A stretch of DNA of 64,000 nt, from assembly GCF_001029285.1 (NCBI RefSeq), contig NZ_LDZY01000007.1, positions 62,001 to 126,000 on the forward strand. The letters are read 5' to 3'. Position numbers and translations under genes: made by a program. Under the pieces are notes generated by a model. The model was not told the DNA's origin, made no database searches, and saw nothing but the letters and a program-made list of their open reading frames with translations. Of the stretch, positions 1-8,368 are shown in pieces. Origin of the DNA: Desulfosporosinus acididurans. Its GTDB lineage: Bacteria > Bacillota > Desulfitobacteriia > Desulfitobacteriales > Desulfitobacteriaceae. Numbering within the stretch: the first letter of the stretch is position 1; each line of letters starts with the position of its first letter.

Positions 1-828
1 AAGGGCTGCCCTCTCAATTGTCTTTGGTGTCATAATCCGGAAAGTCAAAAGTATGACCAAGAGCTGTTCTATTGGCCGGATCGCTGTATCGGCTGCGGTC
101 GGTGCCTGGAAAGTTGTTCCAGAGACGCAATTAGGCTGACGTCCGGTAAGCTGGAATATAAGCGCGCTCAGTGCAAGGTGTGCGGGGATTGCTGTAAAGT
201 CTGTCATGCCGGAGCGAGAGAACTGGTGGCAAAAACTATGTCTGTTGGCCAGGTTATGGCTGAGATTGAAAAAGATTTGGTCTTTTATGATGAATCGGGA
301 GGAGGGGCTACTTTTTCAGGAGGAGAAGCCTTGATGCAGCCTACCTTTCTAACAGAACTGCTTCAAGACTGTCAAAAGAAGGAGATAAACACAGCGGTAG
401 AGACTTGCGGCTATGTTAAGTCTGAAATCCTCCAAACGATCAGCCCCTATGTTAATCTCTTTTTATACGATTTAAAACTCATGGATTCCCAGAGACACCA
501 ATACTACACCGGGGTGCCTAATGAACTTATTCTGGACAATCTGCGCTGGCTGACAGAGCACCATCCTAAGGTTCTTGTTCGTGTACCGATCACTCCCGGC
601 TGTAATGATGATAAAGAAAACCTTCACCAACTTGGAGAATTCGTTGCCTCCTTGAAAAGAGTTCAAGAACTTCATTTGCTGCCCTATCACCGGGCTGGTG
701 TGGATAAATACAAACGGTTGGGCCTGGAATATCAGCTGCCGGATATCCAGGCTCCTGAGAGTGAGCAGATGGAGCGGATCAAGGGCGAGCTGGAACAGTA
801 TGGCTTAAAGGTTAAAATCGGTGGTTAG
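1..828 (+). CDS. hypE: Glycyl-radical enzyme activase, probably HypE, 5' end missing
   Basis: Radical-SAM activase that would install the glycyl radical on the dehydratase encoded next. The reading frame is open from base 1, so the true start lies before the window. The visible part begins with the radical-SAM cysteines (CPLNCLWC, CX3CX2C), followed by an inserted ferredoxin-like domain with two cysteine runs (CIGCGRCLESC and CKVCGDCCKVC), as in activases of the pyruvate formate-lyase group. The FSGGEALMQP stretch is the SAM-binding GGE motif. It ends 100 bp before hypD on the same strand, the usual activase-enzyme pairing. Assignment to HypE rather than another activase rests on that neighbour. 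An internal ATG at 178 exists but would cut off the catalytic cluster, so it is not the start. Confidence 0.88.
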   Translation, partial: KGCPLNCLWCHNPESQKYDQELFYWPDRCIGCGRCLESCSRDAIRLTSGKLEYKRAQCKVCGDCCKVCHAGARELVAKTMSVGQVMAEIEKDLVFYDESGGGATFSGGEALMQPTFLTELLQDCQKKEINTAVETCGYVKSEILQTISPYVNLFLYDLKLMDSQRHQYYTGVPNELILDNLRWLTEHHPKVLVRVPITPGCNDDKENLHQLGEFVASLKRVQELHLLPYHRAGVDKYKRLGLEYQLPDIQAPESEQMERIKGELEQYGLKVKIGG

Positions 829-928
829 TATTGCTGCTTATTCATCTAAAACATTATATTTAGTATTGATATATTGAGCATTAAATTAATAAAGTATCAA
901 GAAGTTTCCGAGGGGAGGAGAGGCCGAA

Positions 929-3286
929 ATGAATGAACGAGTAACCATGCTCAGGCAGCAGAGTTTAGAAACTGAAGCCTATATTTCTGCGGAAAGGGCG
1001 GAATTGATGACGGAATTTTATCGTCAAGCCGGCAATACCTCCGTGCCTGTCCGCAGAGCGTTGGCCTTTAAATACGTGCTGGAACGCAAAGAGATATGTC
1101 TCAATCCAGGAGAATTGATCGTAGGGGAGCGAGGACCTGCGCCTAAGGCGACTTATACGTATCCTGAACTTTGCTGTCACTCCCTTGAGGATTTGGATAT
1201 TCTTGACTCACGACCCAAGATTTCTTTTAAAGTAAGTCAGGTGGTTCGTGATGCTTACGAACAGGAAATTATTCCTTACTGGCAAGGAAATTCCATGCGC
1301 GATCTAATTTTTCAGGAGATGTCCGAGAAATGGAAAGCGGCTTATGATTCGGGTATTTTCACGGAGTTTATGGAGCAGAGGGCACCGGGCCATACCGTTC
1401 TTGATGATAAAATCTATCGCTTCGGCTTTTTGGATTTTATTCAGAAAATTGACGATCACTTGGCAAGGCTGGATTATTTAAACGATGCAGAAGCGTATCA
1501 GAAGCAGGAAGAACTAAAAGCCATGAGGATCTGCGCTGAAGCAATCATTACATTTGCTGAGCGGTATGCCCAAAAGGCTAAGGAAATCGCTCAAACTGAA
1601 AAAGACCCGCTGCGCAAGGCGGAACTGGAAATCATTTCCGAAGTATGCTCCCATGTTCCTGCCCATGCCCCGGAAAATTTCTGGGAGGCTCTGCAGGCTT
1701 ACTGGTTTGTGCATCTCGGTGTTATCCTGGAACTTAACACTTGGGATGCCTTTAATCCTGGAAGGCTGGATCAGCATTTATATCCTTTTTATAAGCAAGG
1801 GTTAGCTGATGGGACCTTGACCGAAGAAAAAGCTAAGGAACTTTTGCAGTGTTTTTGGGTTAAATTTAACAACCAGCCGGCACCGCCTAAAGTAGGGGTA
1901 ACTGCAGCGGAAAGCGGAACGTATACGGATTTTGCCAATATCAACAGTGGCGGACTAAAAGCGGATGGCTCGGATGGGGTTAATGACGTCACTTACCTCG
2001 TTTTAGATGTCATCGATGAAATGCGCCTTTTGCAGCCCAGCTCTAATATTCAGCTAAGCAAAAAGAATCCTGATCGTTTTATCAGGAGAGCGGCTCGCAT
2101 CATCCGCAAAGGCTGGGGTCAGCCTTCCGTCTTTAATGCCGACTCTGTGGTTGAAGAATTGCTGCGCCAGGGTAAATCCATTGAGGATGCCCGCCAGGGC
2201 GGTACCAGCGGCTGCGTTGAGACAGGAGCCTTTGGCAAAGAAAGTTATATCCTTACAGGCTATTTCAACTTGCCGAAAATTTTTGAACTGACTTTGAACA
2301 ACGGGATTGATCTGCGGACAGGTCGGCAATTAGGTCTGGAAACCGGCGATCCAAATAACTTTAGCTCCTATGAAGAACTTTTTGAGGCCTTTAAAAAGCA
2401 GCTTCATTATTTTATTGACATTAAGGTTAAGGGAAGTAATATCATCGAGCGTCTTTATGCCGCCTACATGCCCTCGCCTTTTCTGTCTATACTCATCGAC
2501 GATTGCATTCTTAAAGGCAAGGATTACAACGACGGTGGTGCTCGCTATAATACGAACTATATTCAGGGCGTTGGTCTGGGCAGCCTTACTGATACCTTGT
2601 CAGGCATTCGTTATCATGTTTATGAGCAAAAGGACTTGACCATGGAACAACTGCTGAAGGCTTTAGAGCAAAATTTTACGGGATACGAAGGAGTTCGTCA
2701 GCTGCTGCTGAACAAAACTCCCCATTTTGGCAATGACGATGACTATGCCGATGAAATAATGGTTGACATTTTCAACGCCTATTATAATGAAGTCAATGGG
2801 CGGCCAACGACGAAAGGCGGGGTTTATCGCATTAACATGCTGCCGACCACCTGTCACGTGTATTTCGGCTCGGTCATTGGTGCGACGGCTGATGGCCGCA
2901 GGGCTTGGGAACCGCTTTCTGAAGGGATTTCGCCCGTTCAAGGGTCTGATCGTTTAGGACCGACGGCGGTTATCAAATCCGCTTCGAAAATGGATCATGC
3001 CCGCACAGGAGGTACTTTGCTGAATCTGAAGTTTACTCCCCAGGTTGTCGAGGGGGATGAAGGACTTGAAAAATTAGTCCAGCTCGTTCGCTCCTACTTC
3101 AAATTAAGCGGTCACCACATTCAGTTTAATGTTGTCAGCGCTAAAACCCTGCGGGCAGCTCAGAAGGAACCGGAAAAGTACCGTGATCTCATCGTCCGTG
3201 TTGCCGGATACAGCGATTATTTCTGCGATCTCAGCGAAGCTCTGCAGGAGGAAATTATTGCCCGAACAGAGCATACAGCCTTATAA
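929..3286 (+). CDS. hypD: trans-4-hydroxy-L-proline dehydratase (glycyl radical enzyme)
   Basis: Glycyl-radical dehydratase that removes water from trans-4-hydroxy-L-proline to give (S)-1-pyrroline-5-carboxylate (P5C). The 785-residue protein has the catalytic thiyl motif GGTSGCVETG (Cys429, Glu431) and the C-terminal radical loop RVAGYSDYF (Gly760). Stretches such as EFMEQRAPGHTV, FNNQPAPPKVG and TYTDFANIN match my recollection of the Clostridioides difficile HypD sequence closely, and the length is the same class. The ATG at 929 follows a strong GGGGAGGAG site. The activase lies upstream and a P5C dehydrogenase downstream, so product and next enzyme fit. It is followed by a strong terminator. 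Other glycyl-radical enzymes (PFL, glycerol or propanediol dehydratase, CutC) are less likely because of these HypD-like segments. Confidence 0.93.
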   Translation: MNERVTMLRQQSLETEAYISAERAELMTEFYRQAGNTSVPVRRALAFKYVLERKEICLNPGELIVGERGPAPKATYTYPELCCHSLEDLDILDSRPKISFKVSQVVRDAYEQEIIPYWQGNSMRDLIFQEMSEKWKAAYDSGIFTEFMEQRAPGHTVLDDKIYRFGFLDFIQKIDDHLARLDYLNDAEAYQKQEELKAMRICAEAIITFAERYAQKAKEIAQTEKDPLRKAELEIISEVCSHVPAHAPENFWEALQAYWFVHLGVILELNTWDAFNPGRLDQHLYPFYKQGLADGTLTEEKAKELLQCFWVKFNNQPAPPKVGVTAAESGTYTDFANINSGGLKADGSDGVNDVTYLVLDVIDEMRLLQPSSNIQLSKKNPDRFIRRAARIIRKGWGQPSVFNADSVVEELLRQGKSIEDARQGGTSGCVETGAFGKESYILTGYFNLPKIFELTLNNGIDLRTGRQLGLETGDPNNFSSYEELFEAFKKQLHYFIDIKVKGSNIIERLYAAYMPSPFLSILIDDCILKGKDYNDGGARYNTNYIQGVGLGSLTDTLSGIRYHVYEQKDLTMEQLLKALEQNFTGYEGVRQLLLNKTPHFGNDDDYADEIMVDIFNAYYNEVNGRPTTKGGVYRINMLPTTCHVYFGSVIGATADGRRAWEPLSEGISPVQGSDRLGPTAVIKSASKMDHARTGGTLLNLKFTPQVVEGDEGLEKLVQLVRSYFKLSGHHIQFNVVSAKTLRAAQKEPEKYRDLIVRVAGYSDYFCDLSEALQEEIIARTEHTAL

Positions 3287-3296
3287 GATAAAAGGA

Positions 3297-3352
3297 AAAA
3301 AGCCCTTCCATTGATTCGATGAACTGAATCGAATTAATGGTAAGGGCTTTTG
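3297..3352 (+). terminator. Rho-independent terminator after hypD
   Basis: Arms AAAAGCCCTT and AAGGGCTTTT enclose a second paired block (GATTCGAT with ATCGAATT) around a seven-base loop. The hairpin starts about 10 bp after the hypD stop and ends in a short T run. Confidence 0.85.
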
Positions 3353-3504
3353 TTATCAACCACCGTTCTCTGCTTCGGTGGAGGGGAAGTTCATCCTTCA
3401 GCGCGATAGTATTTGTTAGGGGCTAGGCGCTTTCGGCGAAAGTGTCCACAGGACACTCTCGTCACCGAAGCCTTGATGTTCAGCTAAAGCTGGAACGAGT
3501 TTGC
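3353..3504 (+). repeat. Dispersed structured element, copy D (degenerate, IS200/IS605-like ends)
   Basis: Shares with the copies at 8243, 37240 and 42900 a terminal hairpin (TTCAGC-TAAA-GCTGGAA) followed by CGAGTTTGC, preceded by CGAAGCCTTGATG, and an internal hairpin (GAGTGTCC/GGACACTC). The left end has a CCACCG/CGGTGG hairpin. It lies on the plus strand and its last base is the terminal base of the chemoreceptor stop codon. It is more diverged than the other full copies. Confidence 0.6.
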
Positions 3505-4361
3505 TATTTTTGAGCTAATTCTTCTTCAAACGTTGAAATCTGTGTAATCTGGGCAAGCCGCTTTGTAGTTGTGACTATCTCATCAGAGGTGGCTGCTATT
3601 TCCTCTGTTGCAGAAGCCTGGTTTTCAGCGGTAAGGCTTGTTTTACTGATTTGTTTGGCAATGGTGTCAATAGCGTTCTTTATTTCTTGGAGTGATCTTG
3701 ATACCAATTCTGTGGATTCTTTACTTAGACCTGATAAAACTCCCATTTCTTTCGCTACCACGCTAAAACCTTTTCCTGCCTCACCTGCTCTGGCGGCCTC
3801 TATTGAGGCATTCAAGGCCAATAAATTAGATTGTGACGAGATAGTTTTGATTTTTTGGGTAATCCCATCTATTTCTGAAATTTTTTGCTGAGTTTTTTCG
3901 CTGAACTCCATGGTTTCCTTGATAAAAACAGCAAGTTCTTGAGATCCCGATGCAACTTCTCCCACACCCACATTTAGTTGTTCGAAAGATTCTAAGAGAA
4001 AGGTAACAATCTCCTCGATTTGGGTTTCAATTTCCATACTCTTGGAAACGGAGACTACGGCAACAACGTTTCCCTTTTCATCAAAAACTGGTGTGAGACA
4101 TCCTTTGGCCGGAACCCCGAAATAACCTTTTGGCACTATTGAACGAACTTGTCTTTTGCTTTCTTTAAGATATTTGAAAGAGCCCCGGCTATCATTAAAT
4201 GAATCTCCCGCCTTTAAGTTTGTTTTAAGGTTCTTGCCTTCTAAAACTGCTTTGAAAGTCATGGTTTCTAAATCATATACTAAAATTGTCATGTCATCTT
4301 GCATTACATCTAATAAGCTAGGCAAGGTTTCGATAAATGAATTAAGATCTTTTACATTCAT
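3504..4361 (-). CDS. Soluble methyl-accepting chemotaxis-type signalling protein
   Basis: Cytoplasmic chemoreceptor. About 145 N-terminal residues form a sensor-like domain with no membrane segment; the rest is a shortened MCP signalling helix pair with the tip motif [15 protein letters not shown]. It would contact CheA/CheW. At about 285 residues it is much shorter than transmembrane receptors. I place the start at the ATG at 4361 because AGGGAG lies 9 bases before it; a TTG at 4382 would add seven residues. It sits between hypD and the proline dehydrogenase-like operon, transcribed against both, so it may report on imino-acid metabolism, but the ligand cannot be told from sequence. Confidence 0.85.
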   Translation of the reverse strand: MNVKDLNSFIETLPSLLDVMQDDMTILVYDLETMTFKAVLEGKNLKTNLKAGDSFNDSRGSFKYLKESKRQVRSIVPKGYFGVPAKGCLTPVFDEKGNVVAVVSVSKSMEIETQIEEIVTFLLESFEQLNVGVGEVASGSQELAVFIKETMEFSEKTQQKISEIDGITQKIKTISSQSNLLALNASIEAARAGEAGKGFSVVAKEMGVLSGLSKESTELVSRSLQEIKNAIDTIAKQISKTSLTAENQASATEEIAATSDEIVTTTKRLAQITQISTFEEELAQK

Positions 4362-4674
4362 GCTTAAAGACTCCCTATTCAATCTAGTATCGGATTCTCC
4401 TATAAATGAAATATAAAGCCTTAAGAATTACATTATTGATAGCGTGGGACTGTTGGTTGCTATTTCTCAGATTTCTCCTTTTCTAAATATCCCGAATTTT
4501 AAGTACAAATATATAATAGCATTATAAGATATCACATATTAGTTTACAATAACAAAATTTATTAGCTTTTTCGACTTTTTCTTGTCTTTATTTTGCGATG
4601 GCCAATTTTTTTCTTTCGTTTTCCAATGACGGTAAAGGCAAAGACAACTTTAACGAAACGGAACGATTATTAAA

Positions 4675-4714
4675 CAATAGTGTTCAAGGTGTTTAAACAT
4701 TTTGAACACTATTG
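4675..4714. promoter_or_regulatory. Perfect 13-bp inverted repeat, candidate enhancer for a sigma-54 activator
   Basis: Arms CAATAGTGTTCAA and TTGAACACTATTG are perfectly complementary around a 14-base spacer that itself contains TGTTTAAACA. It lies about 120 bp upstream of the sigma-54 promoter at 4834, the usual position of an upstream activator site. The remaining part of the 4383-4898 gap is AT-rich and I see no gene in it. Confidence 0.7.
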
Positions 4715-4833
4715 AACAGAATATAAGATACGCGGAGTGTTATACATCAAATATAGGGGGCTTAGAACTAACTCTTTAGTTTAATTTCCATTCCAATCGA
4801 GACCGGTTTTTCCAAGATATACAGGTTCAACAT

Positions 4834-4850
4834 TTGGCACAGAAATTGCA
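4834..4850 (+). promoter_or_regulatory. Sigma-54 (-24/-12) promoter of the imino-acid dehydrogenase operon
   Basis: TTGGCACAGAAATTGCA carries GG at 4836-4837 and GC at 4848-4849, separated by exactly 10 bases, and matches the consensus TGGCAC-N5-TTGCA. It is 58 bp before the first gene of the operon and has a palindromic activator site upstream. Confidence 0.88.
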
Positions 4851-4907
4851 ATTTAAAAACAAGTTCGATTTAAGTTCGTCAATTAGGAACTGAGGAGAGT
4901 GACGTCT

Positions 4908-5213
4908 GTGCGAATTAATGAGCATCCAATTTTGGATTTCCAGCGAGGAGATGAGATAACCTTTTTCTTCGACGGCCAGGAAATTAAAAGTTATGAAGGA
5001 GAAACCATAGCCGCTGCCCTCCATGCTGCAGGGGTTAGGGTCTTAGGTCATAGTCCGGAAAAGCATAGGCCAAGGGGCCTTTTCTGTGCCATCGGCAATT
5101 GTTCATCCTGCCTTATGATCGTTGATGGGGAACCGAATGTCAGGATTTGTGTAGAAAAGGTTAAACCGGGCATGCAGGTGGAGACGCAGCAAGGAAAGGG
5201 GTGCCTGCGTTGA
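4908..5213 (+). CDS. Small [2Fe-2S] subunit of an HcnABC/proline-dehydrogenase-type complex
   Basis: Plant-type [2Fe-2S] ferredoxin-like subunit (about 101 residues) resembling HcnA and the small subunit of heteromeric amino-acid dehydrogenases. The cluster-binding cysteines lie in FCAIGNCSSCLMIVDG, with a further cysteine in VRICVEKV. It would pass electrons between flavoprotein subunits. GTG at 4908 is preferred, ten bases after GAGGAG; GTG at 4899 is too close to that site. First gene of a tightly overlapping five-gene set; its stop overlaps the next start. Confidence 0.85.
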   Translation: MRINEHPILDFQRGDEITFFFDGQEIKSYEGETIAAALHAAGVRVLGHSPEKHRPRGLFCAIGNCSSCLMIVDGEPNVRICVEKVKPGMQVETQQGKGCLR

Positions 5214-6304
5214 AAGAGATAGAAGTTCTCATTATTGGCGGCGGACCGGCCGGTTTATGTGCTGCTGCAGCGGCTGCTGATTTAGGGGCAGGAATTCTGA
5301 TTATTGAAAGAGACGACAAACTTGGCGGCCAATTAGTTAAACAGACCCATAAGTTCTTTGGCTCCCGCAAACAGTATGCCGGTGAGCGGGGCTATCAGAT
5401 CGGAAATTTGCTGATTGAGCAGTGTTCCACTAAGGCAAAGGTTGAAGTTTGGTCAGGAACCACGGCTTTAGGAATTTATGAAGATGGTGTGGTTACCGCC
5501 GAAAAAGACGGTCAACACCTAAAAATAAAGCCGCAAAAGATTATCATTGCGACAGGCGCTTCGGAGAAAATGATAACCTTCCCCAATAACGATATGCCGG
5601 GAATTTACGGAGCCGGGGCGGTTCAAACGCTTATGAATGTCCATGGCATTGTCCCGGGGCAACGTGTACTTATGATCGGTGCCGGAAATATCGGACTTAT
5701 TGTTTCTTATCAATTGCTGCAAGCTGGTGTCGATGTTGCCGCCATTATCGAGGCTGCACCAACGATTGGCGGATACTTAGTTCATGCTGCGAAGATCCGG
5801 CGCGCCGGTGTTCCGATTCTGACATCTCATACGATAAAAGAAGCCTACGGAGAAGAAAGTGTTGAGGGTGCAATCATCTGTCGATTGGATGAGAATTGGC
5901 GGCCTATTTCAGGGAGCGAACAAGACTTAAAAGTTGATGTAATATGTCTGGCGGTCGGTTTGAGCCCCTTAACCGAACTCTGTTTCCAAGCAGACTGTCA
6001 GATGCACTATGTTGCGGAACTTTCCGGACACGTGCCCTTAAGAAATGAATATTTGGAAACGACCCGTCCCGGTCTCTATGTAGCTGGGGATGTCAGCGGA
6101 GTCGAAGAAGCCAGCTCTGCTATGGTGGAAGGACGCTTGGCAGGAATAAGTGCTGCCTATAGCTTAGGTTACGGCAAAGATGCGGCTCTGAAACTTCAAG
6201 CTGAGGCATTGGTAGAGTTAAGTGAACTGCGGGCGGGACCGGCAGGCCAAAAGACGATGCAAGGACTTAAAAAACTGATGGGAAAGGGGGGAGCAGGGTG
6301 TTAA
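5210..6304 (+). CDS. FAD/NAD(P)-dependent oxidoreductase subunit (HcnB / PDH-alpha type)
   Basis: Flavoprotein with an N-terminal dinucleotide fold (LIIGGGPAGLC) and a second one in the middle (MIGAGNIGLIVSYQLL), plus a C-terminal FAD motif ending GLYVAGDVSG. Related to HcnB of cyanide synthase, opine oxidase subunit A and the alpha subunit of archaeal dye-linked L-proline dehydrogenase. About 364 residues. TTG at 5210 is chosen because it overlaps the upstream TGA (TTGA) and AAAGGGG lies 6 bases before; a GTG at 5201 is the alternative. It probably links the catalytic subunit to an electron acceptor such as NAD(P) or ferredoxin; the acceptor is inference. Confidence 0.85.
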   Translation: MKEIEVLIIGGGPAGLCAAAAAADLGAGILIIERDDKLGGQLVKQTHKFFGSRKQYAGERGYQIGNLLIEQCSTKAKVEVWSGTTALGIYEDGVVTAEKDGQHLKIKPQKIIIATGASEKMITFPNNDMPGIYGAGAVQTLMNVHGIVPGQRVLMIGAGNIGLIVSYQLLQAGVDVAAIIEAAPTIGGYLVHAAKIRRAGVPILTSHTIKEAYGEESVEGAIICRLDENWRPISGSEQDLKVDVICLAVGLSPLTELCFQADCQMHYVAELSGHVPLRNEYLETTRPGLYVAGDVSGVEEASSAMVEGRLAGISAAYSLGYGKDAALKLQAEALVELSELRAGPAGQKTMQGLKKLMGKGGAGC

Positions 6305-6801
6305 ACAAAACTGGAATTCCCTCAACTGAAGATGTGAAGACTGTCACTCCATCTCAGGAGCGCTTGAAGAAAGGGCCGGTCGCCATTATCGAATGCTTTC
6401 AAAAGATTCCCTGCAATCCCTGTGCAGAAGCCTGTAAGCAGGGTGCCATCCTGCCGCTGCAGGATATTAACGACTTACCGAAGATGGACTTCGACAAATG
6501 CAACGGCTGTGGAGTCTGCCTCAGCCGTTGTCCGGGATTAGCCATTTTTGTAGTTGATGGTTCCTATAGTGCGGAGGAAGCTGTGGTGAGAATTCCCTAT
6601 GAATATCTCCCGCTCCCTCAGGAAGAGGAGGAAGTCGTTGGGGTTGACCGGGCCGGAAAAGAACTGGGTACCTTTAAGGTGAAAAAGATTCAGTCCGGCG
6701 GCTCGAAAAATAAAACCTACACAGTGTGGCTGGCCGTGCCCCAAGAACTGGCCATGGAAGTGCGCGGTATTCGCAGGGGAGGGATTAGACATGCTGGATA
6801 A
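6298..6801 (+). CDS. 4Fe-4S ferredoxin-type electron-transfer subunit
   Basis: Protein of 167 residues with cysteines in CFQKIPCNPCAEACKQGA and CNGCGVCLSRCPG, enough for two [4Fe-4S] clusters. The C-terminal third has no motif I recognise. GTG at 6298 overlaps the end of the preceding gene by seven bases and follows GGGGGGAG. Comparable ferredoxin-like proteins accompany HcnABC-type dehydrogenases in Clostridia and archaeal proline dehydrogenases, so it is likely the module that exports electrons. Confidence 0.82.
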   Translation: MLNKTGIPSTEDVKTVTPSQERLKKGPVAIIECFQKIPCNPCAEACKQGAILPLQDINDLPKMDFDKCNGCGVCLSRCPGLAIFVVDGSYSAEEAVVRIPYEYLPLPQEEEEVVGVDRAGKELGTFKVKKIQSGGSKNKTYTVWLAVPQELAMEVRGIRRGGIRHAG

Positions 6802-7078
6802 AGAGACCATCGTCTGTCGCTGTGAAGATATTACTTTAGAGGAAATACAAGCCTTGATTAAGCAAGGTTACCGGACTATTGATGAAATAAAGCGGGTCCT
6901 CCGTGCCGGAATGGGACCTTGTCAAGGACGGACTTGCCGGATGTTAATTGCTCAAGAACTGTCTAAGGCCTATGGAATTCCTGTTGCAGAAGTTCTGATG
7001 CCAACCTTTCGGCCGACTGTAAAACCTGTAAAACTGGGAACCTTTGCGGGGGGTGAATCACTTGCAGAAAACAGCTAA
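6791..7078 (+). CDS. BFD-like [2Fe-2S] subunit
   Basis: A 95-residue protein with the bacterioferritin-associated-ferredoxin-like pattern CRCEDIT...GPCQGRTC, four cysteines typical of the BFD [2Fe-2S] domain. Such a domain is often fused to the HcnB subunit; here it is a separate gene between the ferredoxin and the catalytic flavoprotein. The ATG has AGGGGAGGG eight bases upstream. The end of the gene overlaps the next one, implying translational coupling. Confidence 0.84.
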   Translation: MLDKETIVCRCEDITLEEIQALIKQGYRTIDEIKRVLRAGMGPCQGRTCRMLIAQELSKAYGIPVAEVLMPTFRPTVKPVKLGTFAGGESLAENS

Positions 7079-8210
7079 CGTTGTCATTATCGGCGGCGGA
7101 ATTACAGGCTGCGCCTTAGCTTATGAAATGGCCCTGCGGGGTGTCCAAGACATTGTCGTTATTGAAAAACAATACCTTGCTTCGGGAGCAACAGGACGCT
7201 GCGGTGCCGGAGTGCGGCAGCAATGGGGGACAGAAACCAATGCTATTCTTGCCCGGGACAGCGTAAAACGTTTCGAATCCATGAATGAAGAACTTGATTA
7301 TGACATGGATATTGAATTTAAACAGGGCGGCTATCTAATGGTTGCCTATACTGAAAGTGAATGGGAACAGTATAAAAAAAATGTGGCTGTCCAGCATAGT
7401 CTGGGGATTTCCACTAAAATGATTACGCCTCAAGAAGCTCAGGAAATTGTACCTCATTTGAATATCAACAGTTTGGTCGGTGCGACCTTCTGTCAATCAG
7501 ACGGTCATGCTAATCCTTTTCATGTGGTTGATGCCTATTATAAAGCAGGGCGGCGGCTCGGGGTCAACTATGAAACCTATACGACGGTTACTGGCATCAA
7601 ACGGGAGAAGGGTAAAGTCACCGCCGTTCAGACGACGAAAGGGGAAATTAACACTTCCATCGTCATTAACGCCTGCGGATTTGCCGCCGGTACAATTTGT
7701 AAGATGGTCGGCTTTGATCTCCCGCTTTATCCGCAGCGGCACCAAGCACTGGTAACTGAGGCTGTCGAACCCTGCCAAGGTCCTATGGTCATTTCCTTAC
7801 ACCATCGTCTGTACTGTCAGCAGACGCCTCACGGCAGTTTTATTATGGGGGTGGGCGATCCCAACGAACCGAAAGATTTTAATATTCATTCCAGTTGGGA
7901 GTTCCTTGAGGACGTTGCCCGTCAAGCTATCACTGTTTTGCCTCTTTTAAAGAATCTCCGTGTCGTCCGGCAATGGTCGGGGCTTTATGATATGAGTCCG
8001 GATGCCAATCCGATTTTCGCTGAAATTCCTGACGCCCAAGGAATGTGGGTAGCCGCAGGATTCAGCGGCCATGGCTTCATGGTCGGTCCCCAGACAGCCG
8101 TTCTTTTGGCGCAGAAAATTCTCGGTCAAGAATGTTTTATGCCCATTGAAAAATTTGGTCTAGACCGTTTCCGCCGGGGAGAGTTATTGCTTGAGCCAGC
8201 CGTCGTCTAA
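7062..8210 (+). CDS. DAO-family FAD oxidoreductase, likely L-proline (imino acid) dehydrogenase subunit
   Basis: D-amino-acid-oxidase-fold flavoenzyme (NVVIIGGGITGCALAYE at the N-terminus, ATGRCGAGVRQQWG flavin region), close to HcnC, sarcosine oxidase beta and the beta subunit of dye-linked proline dehydrogenase. It should be the catalytic subunit that oxidises a secondary amine or amino acid; adjacency to HypD and P5C dehydrogenase points to L-proline giving P5C, although a hydroxyproline isomer or sarcosine is possible. TTG at 7062 is chosen because GGGGGG lies about 7 bases before it. Last gene before repeat A. Confidence 0.83.
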   Translation: MQKTANVVIIGGGITGCALAYEMALRGVQDIVVIEKQYLASGATGRCGAGVRQQWGTETNAILARDSVKRFESMNEELDYDMDIEFKQGGYLMVAYTESEWEQYKKNVAVQHSLGISTKMITPQEAQEIVPHLNINSLVGATFCQSDGHANPFHVVDAYYKAGRRLGVNYETYTTVTGIKREKGKVTAVQTTKGEINTSIVINACGFAAGTICKMVGFDLPLYPQRHQALVTEAVEPCQGPMVISLHHRLYCQQTPHGSFIMGVGDPNEPKDFNIHSSWEFLEDVARQAITVLPLLKNLRVVRQWSGLYDMSPDANPIFAEIPDAQGMWVAAGFSGHGFMVGPQTAVLLAQKILGQECFMPIEKFGLDRFRRGELLLEPAVV

Positions 8211-8242
8211 AGTGGCCAGGATATAGTGCGATCCTCAAACAA

Positions 8243-8323
8243 GTGAAATCGTTCAGCTAAAGCCGAATATTGGGGCTTCAGATACCCACCCCCACTTATA
8301 GAAAAGGGGGTCTTAAAAACCGG
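8243..8323 (-). repeat. Dispersed structured element, copy A (short form)
   Basis: Read on the minus strand it starts after ATTTAT, has a CCCCC...GGGGG hairpin, then CTGAAGCCCC, then the terminal hairpin CGGCTTTAGCTG and ends GATTTCAC. At 81 bp it is the shortest complete copy; it lacks the inner variable arm of copies B and C. It fills most of the gap between the dehydrogenase operon and pruA. Confidence 0.65.
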
Positions 8324-8368
8324 ATAAATTTATGACTTAAATGATTAATAACGAGGAGGAAAATCCAA

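Noticed and set aside
8215-8240. GTGGCCAGGATATAGTGC as a sigma-54 promoter for pruA
   Set aside because: The GG to GC spacing is 12 rather than 10 bases.
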